Source of the DNA: Pseudomonas congelans
GTDB lineage: Bacteria; Pseudomonadota; Gammaproteobacteria; Pseudomonadales; Pseudomonadaceae
Assembly (NCBI RefSeq): GCF_900103225.1
Contig: NZ_FNJH01000005.1
Location: forward strand, 1 to 64,000
Length of the DNA stretch: 64,000 bases
Direction: 5' to 3'
The notes beneath the pieces were generated by a model. The model saw nothing but the letters and a program-made list of their open reading frames with translations. It had not been told where the DNA came from and ran no database searches. Position numbers and translations under genes: made by a program. The stretch's first letter is position 1. Each line of letters opens with the position of its first letter. Below, piece after piece: positions 52,576 through 62,391 of this stretch.

Positions 52576-53016
52576 GATGAGCCTTGCAACGGATGAAGAG
52601 GAGACGAACCTGAACGGATCTCTGGAGTCCGCAGGGGCTTCCCGAAAGTCTGCCATTGTAAGCGCCATGCTTTGATAAAACACCGTCGACCTGGGGCACT
52701 ATTGCCGGCCTTGCAATGATCCATGTCAGGTTTTTCGCTTTTAGAAAGATCGTTAGCGCCCTATCATTGCCGGGTTAAGGATTGAAGATTCCCCCTTCTG
52801 CAGATGTTCCTTCGGACAAAAGCCTATGCACGAATTCGGGCGGTAATGGTCTACGACTCAATGACCGCGCCGGCCGAACGTGCAGCCGCGTTCTGCCTGA
52901 CGGTTTAATTCCACCGTCGGCGATTCGTCTCAACAAGCAGCTTCAAGGAATAGCGCCAAGGCAGGCGATGCTTAAAACAAGATGTCAATTACTTACTTCT
53001 CGCGGAGATTCGCATT
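52576..53016. other. intergenic region upstream of gcd
   Basis: About 440 bp with no credible ORF. It holds the divergent promoters of the VF530 gene and gcd. GCGGAGA before the gcd ATG is the ribosome-binding site. No operator stands out. Confidence 0.45.
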
Positions 53017-55440
53017 ATGAGCACTGACAGTGCTTCAAATAGAAATCGCCTGTTACCGACCCTGCTCGGGCTGGTGATCCTGTTGATGGGGCTGGCCTTG
53101 CTGGTCGGTGGTGCCCGACTGCTGCAACTGGATGGCTCGCTGTATTACCTGCTGGCCGGTATCGGCTTCGCCGTGACTGGCGTGTTGCTCATCACCGGTC
53201 GTGCGGCTGCGCTGGGCCTTTATGCACTGCTGCTGTTCGCGAGCACAGTGTGGTCGTTGTGGGAAGTCGGCCTCGATTGGTGGCAATTGGTGCCACGCCT
53301 GGCGCTGTGGTTCGCATTGGGTATCGTGTTGCTGCTGCCGTGGTTCCGCAAGCCGCTGCTGCGCAACGGTCCGGCACGCATGGGCACCGGTGCATTGAGC
53401 GTCGCAGTAGTGCTGGCCGGCCTGACCGCGCTGGCGAGCCAGTTCACTAATCCGGGTCGCATCGAAGGCCAGCTGGACCGCGAGACGGCTGGCACGACCA
53501 ACACCGCCCCGGCCATGCCTGACGGCGACTGGCAGTCCTACGGCCGCACCGCCTTCGGTGACCGCTACTCGCCACTGGCACAGATCACGCCGGAGAACGT
53601 CAGCAAGCTGGAACCGGCGTGGACCTATCGTACGGGCGACATTCCGGGACCGAATGACCCGGGTGAAACCACTGCCGAGAACACCCCGCTCAAGGTCAAC
53701 GGCATGCTTTATGTGTGCACGCCGCACAGCCAGGTGATCGCGCTTGACCCGGATTCGGGCAAGGAAATCTGGCGCTTCGATCCGAAGCTCAGCACTCAGA
53801 ACGCGGCCAACTTCAAGGGCTGGGCGCACATGACCTGCCGTGGCGTCACCTATCATGACGACGCTGCCTACGCCGCCAGCGCCCCGGCACAAAGCCCGAC
53901 GGTCCCGGCTGCCGACGGCACGGCCACCGCCAGTGCTGCCTGCCCGCGCAGAATCTTCCTGCCGACTGCCGACACCCGTCTGATCGCGCTGAACGCCGAC
54001 ACCGGCAAGATGTGCGAAGACTTCGGCAACAAGGGTTCGGTTGACCTGACCGCCAACATGGGCACCTTCGCTCCGGGCGGCTACTACTCCACGTCGCCAC
54101 CCGCGGTCACCAAAGACCTGGTGATTATCGGTGGCCACGTCACTGACAACGTCTCCATGGACGAGCCGTCCGGCGTGATCCGCGCCTATGACGTGCACAC
54201 CGGCCGTCTGGTCTGGAACTGGGACAGCGGCAATCCGGAAGAAACTGCGCCGATTGCCGAAGGCAAGATCTACACGCGCAACTCGCCGAACATGTGGTCC
54301 ATGTTCAGCGTCGATGAAAAGCTCGGCATGATCTACCTGCCGATGGGTAACCAGACCCCTGACCAGTGGGGCGGAGACCGTACACCAGAGTCCGAGAAGT
54401 ACAGCGCGGGCCTGGTTGCACTGGACATCGCGACCGGTCGTGTGCGCTGGGACTTCCAGTTCACTCACCACGACCTGTGGGACATGGACGTCGGTGGTCA
54501 GCCGACCCTGCTGGACATGAAAACAGCCGATGGCGTCAAGCCTGCAGTGTTGGCATCGACCAAGCAGGGCAGCATCTACGTGCTGGATCGCAGCACCGGC
54601 AAACCGATCGTGCCGATCAATGAAGTGCCAGTCCCGCAAGGCGCTGTCGCGGGCGATCACACCTCGCCGAGCCAGCCCAAGTCCGACCTGAACTTCATGC
54701 CGCCGCCGCTCAAGGAGCGCGACATGTGGGGCGTGACGCCGTTTGACCAGATGATGTGCCGGATCGACTTCAAGTCGCTGCGCTACGATGGTCCGTTCAC
54801 ACCACCTTCGCTGCAGGGTTCGATCGTTTATCCGGGTAACTTCGGTGTGTTCGACTGGGGCGGTATTTCCGTCGACCCGGTGCGTCAGATCGCCTTCGTC
54901 AATCCTAACTACATGGCTTTCCGTTCGAAGCTGGTACCGTCTGCCGAAGTTGAAGGCGGTCCGGGTCGCAAGAGCGAAACCGAAGGCGTACAGCCGAACA
55001 AGGGCGCGCCTTATGGTGTGATCCTGGAAGCACTGCTGTCGCCGATGGGCCTGCCTTGTCAGGCGCCAGCATGGGGTTACGTGGCGGCGGTCGACCTGAC
55101 CACGCAAAAAACCATCTGGATGCACAAGAACGGCACCGTGCGCGACAGCTCGCCGATCCCGCTCCCGCTGACCATGGGCGTTCCAAGCCTGGGTGGTACG
55201 TTCACCACCGCCAGCGGCCTGGCGTTCATGAGCGCTACGCTTGACCAGTACCTGCGTGCCTATGACGTGCGTAACGGCAAGCAATTGTGGGAAGCTCGTC
55301 TGCCAGCAGGTGCGCAAACCACACCGATGACCTACACCGGCAAGGATGGTCAGCAATACGTGCTGGTCGTTGCGGGCGGTCACGGCTCACTGGGCACCAA
55401 ACAGGGTGACTACGTGATGGCGTTCAAACTGCCGAAGTGA
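53017..55440 (+). CDS. gcd: membrane-bound PQQ-dependent glucose dehydrogenase
   Basis: An 807-residue quinoprotein. Five membrane helices lie in the first about 150 residues (for example LLGLVILLMGLALLVGGARLL), followed by a periplasmic beta-propeller of PQQ dehydrogenase repeats (WQSYGRTAFGDRYSPLAQI, FQFTHHDLWDMDVGGQPTLLD). It oxidises glucose to gluconate in the periplasm and passes electrons to ubiquinone. Quinate dehydrogenase is the close alternative; the length and N-terminus fit Gcd. A terminator follows at 55461. Confidence 0.92.
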   Translation: MSTDSASNRNRLLPTLLGLVILLMGLALLVGGARLLQLDGSLYYLLAGIGFAVTGVLLITGRAAALGLYALLLFASTVWSLWEVGLDWWQLVPRLALWFALGIVLLLPWFRKPLLRNGPARMGTGALSVAVVLAGLTALASQFTNPGRIEGQLDRETAGTTNTAPAMPDGDWQSYGRTAFGDRYSPLAQITPENVSKLEPAWTYRTGDIPGPNDPGETTAENTPLKVNGMLYVCTPHSQVIALDPDSGKEIWRFDPKLSTQNAANFKGWAHMTCRGVTYHDDAAYAASAPAQSPTVPAADGTATASAACPRRIFLPTADTRLIALNADTGKMCEDFGNKGSVDLTANMGTFAPGGYYSTSPPAVTKDLVIIGGHVTDNVSMDEPSGVIRAYDVHTGRLVWNWDSGNPEETAPIAEGKIYTRNSPNMWSMFSVDEKLGMIYLPMGNQTPDQWGGDRTPESEKYSAGLVALDIATGRVRWDFQFTHHDLWDMDVGGQPTLLDMKTADGVKPAVLASTKQGSIYVLDRSTGKPIVPINEVPVPQGAVAGDHTSPSQPKSDLNFMPPPLKERDMWGVTPFDQMMCRIDFKSLRYDGPFTPPSLQGSIVYPGNFGVFDWGGISVDPVRQIAFVNPNYMAFRSKLVPSAEVEGGPGRKSETEGVQPNKGAPYGVILEALLSPMGLPCQAPAWGYVAAVDLTTQKTIWMHKNGTVRDSSPIPLPLTMGVPSLGGTFTTASGLAFMSATLDQYLRAYDVRNGKQLWEARLPAGAQTTPMTYTGKDGQQYVLVVAGGHGSLGTKQGDYVMAFKLPK

Positions 55441-55460
55441 TGCGTTGCTGAGGTCAATGA

Positions 55461-55492
55461 AAAGCGGCTATCGAGAGGTAGCCGCTTTTTTT
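55461..55492 (+). terminator. intrinsic terminator after gcd
   Basis: Arms AAAGCGGCTA (55461-55470) and TAGCCGCTTT (55479-55488), with more T residues after the stem. Confidence 0.93.
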
Positions 55493-55559
55493 GTCGCCAC
55501 TGAAACCTGATTCAGTGGCGCCAGCTACCGCGCAAGACTGCGGATCTTCGGGCTAGACG

Positions 55560-55890
55560 ATTATCGTTCCAGACGCTCTGCGTCCTCTCTTGAATATGCA
55601 GCGCGGCGCGGATCTGTGACGCGGAGCGTCACGAAATGCATGCCAACGCAGAGCATTGGCACGATAGTGTTCTCGCGCAAGTGTCCTGCCTGAAGTGCCC
55701 TCCCAGACGACTATCGTTCCGCACGCTCTGCGTGGGAATGCCGTTCTGGACGCTCTGCGTCCTCTCTTAATGTGCGGTGCGGCGCGGATCTGTGACGCGG
55801 AGCGTCACGAAATGCATGCCAACGCGGAGCATTGGCACGATGATGTTCAGACGATTATCGTTCTGGACGCTCTGCGTCCGCTTCCCGGTG
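55560..55890. repeat. dispersed intergenic repeat, copy D (two and a half units)
   Basis: GACGCTCTGCGTCC modules start near 55573, 55748 and 55867, and GTGACGCGGAGCGTCAC occurs at 55616 and 55791, so two units about 175 bp apart are followed by a partial one. AACGCAGAGCATTGGCACGAT links this copy with copy A at the window start. It fills the gap between the gcd terminator and the end of the minus-strand operon. Confidence 0.82.
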
Positions 55891-55897
55891 CGAATGA

Positions 55898-57094
55898 CTA
55901 GCGCGCTTTGGCGCTGCTTTTGTCACTGGCGCGCAGGATGTCGCTCCAGCGGCGCACCAGGTAGTTGTGCTCGTTCATGACCGAGTTCCACACGGCGATG
56001 TGGCCCATGCGTTCCTCGTACGAGCCGCCGTCGCGGACTTCTCCGGCATCGATCAGCGGCAAGCCGTCGCTGCCGAGCAGTTGTTCGCGGGCAGGCAGGC
56101 CGGCGTACCAGTAATCCCATTCGGCAGCGCTGAGGTGATCGCGGCTGCGTGCCGGATTGCCGATGTAATAGCCCTGCCGCGCCATCACTGCGCCGGGCCA
56201 GCCCGACAGCCACCAGTTCAGGTACGCATAGGCGGCATCCAGCACCGGGCCCTTGGCGTGACGTGACAGGGAAAGCCCGCCAAACCAGCCGCGATAGCCC
56301 TCTTTGGGCACCGCGACGCGGTACTTCACACCCGCACGGTGCAGCCTGACCAGGGTCGGTGACCAGAGGCTCTGAATGTCGATGTTCGGGCTGAGCATCA
56401 GTTCGGCGGCCTCTTCGTCGCCTGACCAGAACGCAGCAAAATGCCCTTGCTGCTGTTTGCGCACTAGCACATCGGCGAGCCGATCGATCTCTTCGATGCT
56501 CATGTTGCCGATGTCCTTGAAGCTTGCCAGCCCTGCCCCCTGCACAGCCAGCGCGGCATCCAGTGCGCCGATGGCCGCGTCGCTCTGCAAGGCGATGCGC
56601 CCGCCCCACACGGGGTCGAGCAGCCAGCCCCAGCTTTCGTCAGCAGAGCTCAAACCCTCCGGCAAGCGCTCGGGGCGATAGGCGAAGCTGTCGGCGTTAT
56701 GGGTCAGCGGCAACATGCTGATGCGCTCGGTCACCGTGCTGCCCAAGCTGCCGTCGTGCTGCACGAACAAACGCTCGCTGGGCACACTGCCGCTGCCTGG
56801 CTGATCGGTAGGCCGCAGCCGGCCCTGCTTGGGCAGGTCGTTGATTTCGTGCCACAGCGCGATGCGCCGCGTGTCGATGGGTTGAATGGCCCGGGCAGGC
56901 CAGACGAAATCGACGTTATGAAACCACTGGTCGTAGAGGTCGTAGCTGTCTGGCTGCATGACCGCGATGCGTTGCGCGGTCTGCACGTCATGAATCTGAT
57001 AGATCAGTTTGATCCCCAGCTCCTGCTCGGCCCGCTCACGCAAGGACTCCAGCAGGGTCACCGAGGTACCCAGCACGCGCAAGGTGATGGTCAT
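55898..57094 (-). CDS. substrate-binding-protein-like protein without a signal peptide
   Basis: A 398-residue protein with the fold of spermidine/putrescine (PotD-type) binding proteins: MLPLTHNADSFAYRPE, SWGWLLDPVWGGRIAL and AYAYLNWWLSGWPGAVMARQGYY are typical. It begins MTITLRVLGTSVTLL with no signal peptide, so it should stay in the cytosol unless the start is wrong. Its ATG overlaps the CobW gene stop by four bases. No ABC permease or ATPase accompanies it. It is the last gene of the minus-strand cluster. A sensor or carrier role in the cytosol is speculation. Confidence 0.75.
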   Translation of the reverse strand: MTITLRVLGTSVTLLESLRERAEQELGIKLIYQIHDVQTAQRIAVMQPDSYDLYDQWFHNVDFVWPARAIQPIDTRRIALWHEINDLPKQGRLRPTDQPGSGSVPSERLFVQHDGSLGSTVTERISMLPLTHNADSFAYRPERLPEGLSSADESWGWLLDPVWGGRIALQSDAAIGALDAALAVQGAGLASFKDIGNMSIEEIDRLADVLVRKQQQGHFAAFWSGDEEAAELMLSPNIDIQSLWSPTLVRLHRAGVKYRVAVPKEGYRGWFGGLSLSRHAKGPVLDAAYAYLNWWLSGWPGAVMARQGYYIGNPARSRDHLSAAEWDYWYAGLPAREQLLGSDGLPLIDAGEVRDGGSYEERMGHIAVWNSVMNEHNYLVRRWSDILRASDKSSAKAR

Positions 57095-58098
57095 GCTGCC
57101 GACTCGCTGAGCGGCGGCGCGAAACTGCCGGAAAATACTTCAAACGAACGACGCAGCAGATCGGGATCGAGACCGCGCAATATGAACACCAGCCGCGAGG
57201 TGCGATCCTCGCCCGGCCAGGCGGCAAGGTGCACCGGCGCATGCAGGCAATGCTGCACACCATGAATCACGATGGGAGCCTGATTGTCATTCACGTTGAG
57301 CAGCCCTTTGACGCGGAGGATTCGTTCACCGTGGCATCTTAACAGCATCGATAACCATACCCCGAAGCCGACCCAGTCCAGAGGGCGCTCGAACGTCAGG
57401 CAACAGACCTGCGCATCGCCATGCCGCGCGGAGGTCGACATCACTCGATGCAGTTGCCAGCGCGTCACTTCAGCAGCCGGTTCGTCGCTGCGCATGCCCT
57501 CGCCCAGCAACAACTGATCGCCGCTGTGGACGTCCGCCGTATCCAGCAGTGGCGCAGAAAAATTCAGCGCTTGCAGATGCTGGCGCAGGCCATCCAGCAC
57601 CGACTCATCGACCAGATCGGTCTTGCTCAACAGCAGCCGGTCTGCCGCCGCGACCTGCGCCAGCCACTCCGGATGCAGACGCTCCTGCAGCGTCGCGTGG
57701 CAGGCGTCGACCAGCGTGACAATCAGACCGATATGAAAACGCCCGCGCAGTTGCGGGTCGTTGCTCAGCGTAGTGAGAATCGGCGCCGGATCAGCCAAGC
57801 CGGTGGTCTCCAGAATCACCCGGCGAAACGCAGGAATTTCACCTCGATTACGCCGCTCCAGAAGACCGAGCAGCGCATCCTTCAACTCACCGCGGACGGT
57901 GCAGCAGACACAACCGCTGGGCAGCAGCACGGTATCCGGTGCGACCTCTTCAACCAGCAGATGATCGATACCCACATCGCCGAATTCGTTGATCAGCAGC
58001 GCGGTGTCACCCATGTTTTCATCGGCCAGCAGGCGTTTGAGCAACGTGGTCTTGCCGCTGCCGAGAAAGCCGGTAATCACGTTCAGGGCGATACTCAT
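57091..58098 (-). CDS. CobW/COG0523 GTP-binding metallochaperone-like protein
   Basis: A 335-residue G3E GTPase. The P-loop is GFLGSGKTT at residues 10-18, and the metal-binding CxCC motif is GCVCC at 62-66. A CobW C-terminal domain follows. Family members hand Zn, Co or other metals to client enzymes. The only obvious metal enzyme in the operon is the deacetylase-fold hydrolase at 61434-62315, a candidate client. It overlaps both neighbours by four bases. Confidence 0.88.
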   Translation of the reverse strand: MSIALNVITGFLGSGKTTLLKRLLADENMGDTALLINEFGDVGIDHLLVEEVAPDTVLLPSGCVCCTVRGELKDALLGLLERRNRGEIPAFRRVILETTGLADPAPILTTLSNDPQLRGRFHIGLIVTLVDACHATLQERLHPEWLAQVAAADRLLLSKTDLVDESVLDGLRQHLQALNFSAPLLDTADVHSGDQLLLGEGMRSDEPAAEVTRWQLHRVMSTSARHGDAQVCCLTFERPLDWVGFGVWLSMLLRCHGERILRVKGLLNVNDNQAPIVIHGVQHCLHAPVHLAAWPGEDRTSRLVFILRGLDPDLLRRSFEVFSGSFAPPLSESAA

Positions 58099-58394
58099 GA
58101 TGACCTCTGCAGATGATCGAGCAGACGTGAATCGAGCGGATCCAATTGCCGGCCGATCAGCAACTCGGCCTTCTGCCAGAGCTGCTCCAGCCCGGTCGCC
58201 AGTTCCTGCTTGCCGGTGGCCCCGAGCAGAAGATAGGAAACGCCCTGAAAATCTTCGACCTTCAGACGAAACGGCGCGACCACCTTGTTGATTGCAGCAA
58301 TGCGCCGCAAGCGCTCACGCCGCCGGGGCAGCTCGGCAGCCAGCGGATCGCTCCAGTGCACGTCTTCTCCCAACAGCCCGCACAATCCACACAT
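58095..58394 (-). CDS. small CGLCG protein of unknown function
   Basis: A 99-residue protein, not recognised by name. It starts MCGLCGLLGEDVHWSD, placing a CxxC at residues 2-5, and then is mostly helical with a basic stretch (RRRERLRRIAAINK). The CxxC may bind metal or act in redox chemistry. Its stop overlaps the start of the CobW gene by four bases, which suggests a shared task. No signal peptide. Confidence 0.75.
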   Translation of the reverse strand: MCGLCGLLGEDVHWSDPLAAELPRRRERLRRIAAINKVVAPFRLKVEDFQGVSYLLLGATGKQELATGLEQLWQKAELLIGRQLDPLDSRLLDHLQRSS

Positions 58395-58416
58395 CAAGTG
58401 TTCTCCAGCTGTTTGC

Positions 58417-59166
58417 TCATGGCATGACGTCGCCGGAATTGGGGCCCAGTGTCTGACCGACGAACAGGTTGCCACCCGGCTCGCTGGCCAACAGCACCGC
58501 CACCGGGGCGACCTCCTCGGCCAGACCGAAGCGGCCCAGAGGCAACTCGGCGGCCTTGGCGATTTTCCAGGCGCTGCTGATCCCGGCGACCAGTGGGGTT
58601 TCGATCGGACCGGGGGCAATGGCGTTGACCAACACGTTGTCCTTGGCGACTTCCAGCGCCAGGGACTTGCTGAAACCGATCACCCCGGCCTTGGCCGCGG
58701 CGTAGTGGGTCAGTTCGGCACCGCCCTTGATACCCAGTTGCGAAGCGACATTGATGATGCGCCCCCAGCGCTGAGCAATCATGTGCGGCAATGCACGTTG
58801 ACTGGCCACGAACACGCTGGTCAGGTCGATGCGCAGCATGTCGTTCCACATGTCGAGCGTCAGGTCGACGCAACGTGCCTGGGTCAGCATGCCCGCGTTG
58901 TTGACCAGAATGTCGATGCCACCGAACTGTTCGACACAGGCATCGACGCTGGCTTGCGCGCCTTCGACGCTGCCCACATCGGCCACGCACTCCTGAACCT
59001 GGGCGCCCAGCTGGCGGCACTCTGCGGCGATCTTCGCCAGGCTGTCGGCGTCCCGGTCGCCCAGCACCAGACGCGCGCCCTCAACCGCGTAGGCACGGGC
59101 GATGGCTGCGCCGATGCCACTGCCTGCTCCGGTGATCACTGCGCGTTTTTGTTTGAGTTGCTGCAT
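58417..59166 (-). CDS. SDR-family dehydrogenase (1)
   Basis: A 249-residue short-chain dehydrogenase. The NAD(P)-binding motif is TGAGSGIG near residue 12, the NNAG motif is present and the active site is YAAAKAGV. Start at 59166 (MQQLKQKRAV). The substrate is unknown; it may oxidise a hydroxylated intermediate of the pathway encoded by this cluster. It is 22 bp from the CGLCG gene. Confidence 0.9.
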   Translation of the reverse strand: MQQLKQKRAVITGAGSGIGAAIARAYAVEGARLVLGDRDADSLAKIAAECRQLGAQVQECVADVGSVEGAQASVDACVEQFGGIDILVNNAGMLTQARCVDLTLDMWNDMLRIDLTSVFVASQRALPHMIAQRWGRIINVASQLGIKGGAELTHYAAAKAGVIGFSKSLALEVAKDNVLVNAIAPGPIETPLVAGISSAWKIAKAAELPLGRFGLAEEVAPVAVLLASEPGGNLFVGQTLGPNSGDVMP

Positions 59167-59256
59167 GAGTCGGATTCCTTGGTTGGTTTGGGGATCACTG
59201 CGTACTGTTCGCGAACGCTCAGTTACTGGCACACCGCTCCCAGCGTCTGCACTGAA

Positions 59257-59281
59257 CGCTTCGCGAGCAAGCTCGCTCCCG
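59257..59281. repeat. REP-type palindrome, copy 2
   Basis: CTTCGCGAGCAAGCTCGCTCC matches the REP core seen at 28417. It lies in the 127-bp gap between the two SDR genes, inside the putative operon. Confidence 0.8.
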
Positions 59282-59293
59282 ATCTGATTCGGT

Positions 59294-60055
59294 CTACCCC
59301 GGCCAGCGCACGGTCAGGCCACCGTCGATCACAATGCTTTGTCCAGTCAGGTAACTGGCTTCATCGCTGCACAGAAAACGCACCAGCGCAGCGACTTCAT
59401 CCGCTCGCCCGACTCGGCCCAGCGGGATGGCTTTGGCTGCCTGCGCCAGACCTTCCGGCCCCAGCGAGTTGGTGCTGTCCAGCGATTGCGGCGTCTCGAT
59501 CAGGCCGGGAATCACAGCGTTGCAACGGATGCCCTGCGGAGCGAGTTCCACCGCCAGTGACCGGCACAACCCTGGCACGCCGGCCTTGGCCGCTGCGTAA
59601 TGGGAATGGTCCTGCCAGCCATATACACCGCCGGCAATCGAGGAAATCGCCACCAGCGCCCCGCCCTCGCCCATGTGCCGGACGGCGGCACGGAAGGTGC
59701 GCATCACGCCGGTCAGGTCCACGTCGAGCATCTCGTTCCAGCGCTCGTCGGTCATTTCCAGCAACGGCGCGCGGCGCAACAATCCGGCATTGGCGACCGC
59801 GTAGTCGATGCGGCCGAACAACTTGACCGCCTGCGCGGCCAGGTCATCGACCGACTCGGTGAAGGTCACGTCCAGCGGCAGCATCAGGCATTCGCCGCCC
59901 GCTTCCGCCACCAGCCTGCGGGTTTCGTCCGGATCATGCGGGTCAGCCGGATAGAACCCGCCTGCCACCGCCACACCCTGGTGGGCAAAAGCCACTGCCA
60001 GCGCCTGACCGATGCCGCTGGCGGCACCGGTTATCACTGCAACTTTACGCGTCAT
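59294..60055 (-). CDS. SDR-family dehydrogenase (2)
   Basis: A 253-residue short-chain dehydrogenase. It has TGAASGIG near residue 10 and the active-site YAAAKAGV near residue 155, but NAG is preceded by A (VANAG) rather than N. It is a paralogue of the SDR at 58417-59166. It begins 10 bp after the MFS transporter gene. Substrate unknown. Confidence 0.9.
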   Translation of the reverse strand: MTRKVAVITGAASGIGQALAVAFAHQGVAVAGGFYPADPHDPDETRRLVAEAGGECLMLPLDVTFTESVDDLAAQAVKLFGRIDYAVANAGLLRRAPLLEMTDERWNEMLDVDLTGVMRTFRAAVRHMGEGGALVAISSIAGGVYGWQDHSHYAAAKAGVPGLCRSLAVELAPQGIRCNAVIPGLIETPQSLDSTNSLGPEGLAQAAKAIPLGRVGRADEVAALVRFLCSDEASYLTGQSIVIDGGLTVRWPG

Positions 60056-60065
60056 GTGCTGCTCC

Positions 60066-61406
60066 TCATTTCACCGTTTCAGGTCGCACGTGTTTGGCGG
60101 CAAACATCAGCGCCCCCGACAGGAAGCAAGGCACTGCGCCGAAGTACAACGCCGAGGTCTGCCAGTCGCCGCCTGCGCTCAGTACCGACGTGGCACCGAA
60201 GCCTGCGACCACAGCACCGAGCGGGCCCATGGCATGGATGATTGCGCCGCCTGTGGCACGAATGCTGGTCGGGAAGCTTTCGCTGATGAAGAACAATGCC
60301 GCCGAGTAAGGGCCGATCAGGAAGAACAGCCCCAGGCTGTACAAGCCGACCACCGTCACCATGTTGCTTGGTCCGTAAAGCATGCCGGCAAACGCCAGGC
60401 CGCCGAGCATCCAGCCAAGGCCGATGACATTGCGGCGACCGATCCGGTCACCCATCCAGCCGTGACACAGGTAGCCGCAATAGCCCACCAGGTTGGACAG
60501 CACCAGAATGATCAGCGAGTTCTCGAACGAGATGTGGTGGACGCTGACGATTACCGTCGTACCCAGCACACTGAATACCTGAATGGCCGCCCAGTTGAGC
60601 AGGATCGCAGCACCGATCACCAGGGTTGCGCGGCGCGAAGAACCGCGAAAGGCAGCGCCGATACCGGCCTTGCTGTGTTCTTCGTAATCCACCCCGTAGG
60701 TCTGCGCCACGGCCTTCGCCTGACTGAGGTCGCCCTTCTTGCGCAGCTGGGTGATGCGTTGATGGATCTGAAACTGCGGGCTCTCCTTGAGCTTGCGCGC
60801 CAGGATCGCGATGATGATGGCCGGGATGGCCGCGAACACGAAGCAGCCCTGCCAGCCAATGACCGGCAACAGCACCGCTGTCAGACCGGCCGCGATCAGC
60901 GCACCGACCGGCCAGCCGCCCTGCACCAGGCTATAGATGAAGCCACGGCGCTTGGTCAGTCGCGGGTCGTCGGAGGCGGCATAGATCTCGCTCAGGTAGG
61001 TCGCATTGACCGTTTCCTCTGCGTAACCCAGACCGCCCAGCGAACGGATGAGGATCAGGGGCGATTTGCCCCACGATCCGCCGATGGCCGTGAGCGCCGA
61101 GCAGATCGCCGAGCCACTCACGGTGAAAATAATACCCACGCGCCGTCCCAGGCGATCTACCAGCGGGCCGATGGCCAGGGCCACCACCGCGGTGCCGACC
61201 GCGACCCAGGTCGCGATTTCGGCCTGTTCGACCTCACTCCAGCTGAAATGCCGACCGATTTCCGGTAACAGCGTGCCAAACAGAATGAAGTCATATACCG
61301 CAAACACCCACGCGAAAAACGCAATCCATGTGGCGAACCGTACTTGCTCCGGAGTCAGTTGCTCAGGTTTCCAGCCGGTCAGGTCGAGCTTATTGTAAAT
61401 GGACAT
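60066..61406 (-). CDS. MFS transporter (metabolite:H+ symporter type)
   Basis: A 446-residue inner-membrane transporter with twelve predicted helices. The loop motif between helices 2 and 3 reads GPLVDRLGRRVG and the repeat in the second half is GWMGDRIGRRN. The N-terminal region (RFATWIAFFAWVFAVYDFILF) is like aromatic-acid or metabolite symporters. In this cluster it is the likely importer of the catabolic substrate. Confidence 0.92.
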   Translation of the reverse strand: MSIYNKLDLTGWKPEQLTPEQVRFATWIAFFAWVFAVYDFILFGTLLPEIGRHFSWSEVEQAEIATWVAVGTAVVALAIGPLVDRLGRRVGIIFTVSGSAICSALTAIGGSWGKSPLILIRSLGGLGYAEETVNATYLSEIYAASDDPRLTKRRGFIYSLVQGGWPVGALIAAGLTAVLLPVIGWQGCFVFAAIPAIIIAILARKLKESPQFQIHQRITQLRKKGDLSQAKAVAQTYGVDYEEHSKAGIGAAFRGSSRRATLVIGAAILLNWAAIQVFSVLGTTVIVSVHHISFENSLIILVLSNLVGYCGYLCHGWMGDRIGRRNVIGLGWMLGGLAFAGMLYGPSNMVTVVGLYSLGLFFLIGPYSAALFFISESFPTSIRATGGAIIHAMGPLGAVVAGFGATSVLSAGGDWQTSALYFGAVPCFLSGALMFAAKHVRPETVK

Positions 61407-61433
61407 GAGTGACGCCTCGGACAGGGCAATGAA

Positions 61434-62315
61434 TCAGCGGGTACGGGGGTTGCGACGCACGAAGTCGTCGGCAATCTCGTCGAAAGTGACGAACTTGACG
61501 CCAGCATGGCTCTGAATGTGCTCGATCAAGCGCTCAAGCATCAGCAGCACTTGCGGGCGACCAGACACGTCCGGGTGAATGGTCATGGTGAAAACAGCAT
61601 GTTCATGTTCGCGATAGACCCAGTCGAACTGGTCGCGCCACATTTCTTCCAGGTGCCGAGGGTTGACGAAACCGTGGCTGTTCGGCGCCTTCTTGATGAA
61701 CATCATCGGCGGCAGATCGTCCAGGTACCAGTTGGCCGGGATTTCCACCAGATCGGTTTCTTCGCCGCGTACCAGTGGTTTCATCCAGGTATCCGGATGC
61801 TGGCTGTAATCGATCTTGGTCCACTTGTCGCCCACGCGAACGTAGTAAGGATGGAAGTCGTTGTGCATCAGGCTGTGGTCGTACTTGATACCTTTCTTGA
61901 GCAGCAGCTCGTTGGTGACGTTGCTGAATTCCCACCACGGCGCTACATAGCCGGTCGGACGTTTGCCGGTCATTTGCGTGATCAGGTCGATGGACTTGTC
62001 GAGGACGATCTCCTCTTGCTCCGGGGTCATCGCAATCGGGTTTTCATGGCTGTAACCATGCACACCGATTTCATGCCCGGCGTCCGCCACAGCTTTCATC
62101 TGCTCTGGGAAAGTCTCCATGGAGTGCCCCGGAATGAACCAGGTGGTGCGCAGACCGTAACGCTCGAACAACTTGAGCAGACGCGGCGCGCCGACTTCAC
62201 CGGCGAACAGGCCACGAGAAATATCGTCCGGCGAGTCCTCGCCACCATAGGAGCCCAGCCAGCCGGCAACGGCATCCACATCCACACCAAACGCACACAG
62301 AATTTCTTTGGCCAT
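61434..62315 (-). CDS. polysaccharide-deacetylase-fold hydrolase, candidate cyclic imidase
   Basis: A 293-residue NodB/PuuE-type hydrolase without a signal peptide. The metal-binding motifs are FGVDVDA at residues 9-15 and HGYSH at 86-90. This cytosolic subgroup includes H. pylori PgdA-like enzymes, PuuE allantoinase and the 293-residue imidase of P. putida YZ-26, which opens cyclic imides such as succinimide. An amidase gene lies immediately upstream, which fits imide to half-amide to acid. The imidase assignment is inference from fold, length and neighbour. Confidence 0.8.
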   Translation of the reverse strand: MAKEILCAFGVDVDAVAGWLGSYGGEDSPDDISRGLFAGEVGAPRLLKLFERYGLRTTWFIPGHSMETFPEQMKAVADAGHEIGVHGYSHENPIAMTPEQEEIVLDKSIDLITQMTGKRPTGYVAPWWEFSNVTNELLLKKGIKYDHSLMHNDFHPYYVRVGDKWTKIDYSQHPDTWMKPLVRGEETDLVEIPANWYLDDLPPMMFIKKAPNSHGFVNPRHLEEMWRDQFDWVYREHEHAVFTMTIHPDVSGRPQVLLMLERLIEHIQSHAGVKFVTFDEIADDFVRRNPRTR

Positions 62316-62391
62316 CGTTGTTCTCCCACGGGTTATTCAGATCGGCTTCGCGCTGTACGGCACGCGGGCCGGTTGGCACTGCAAAACGTGT

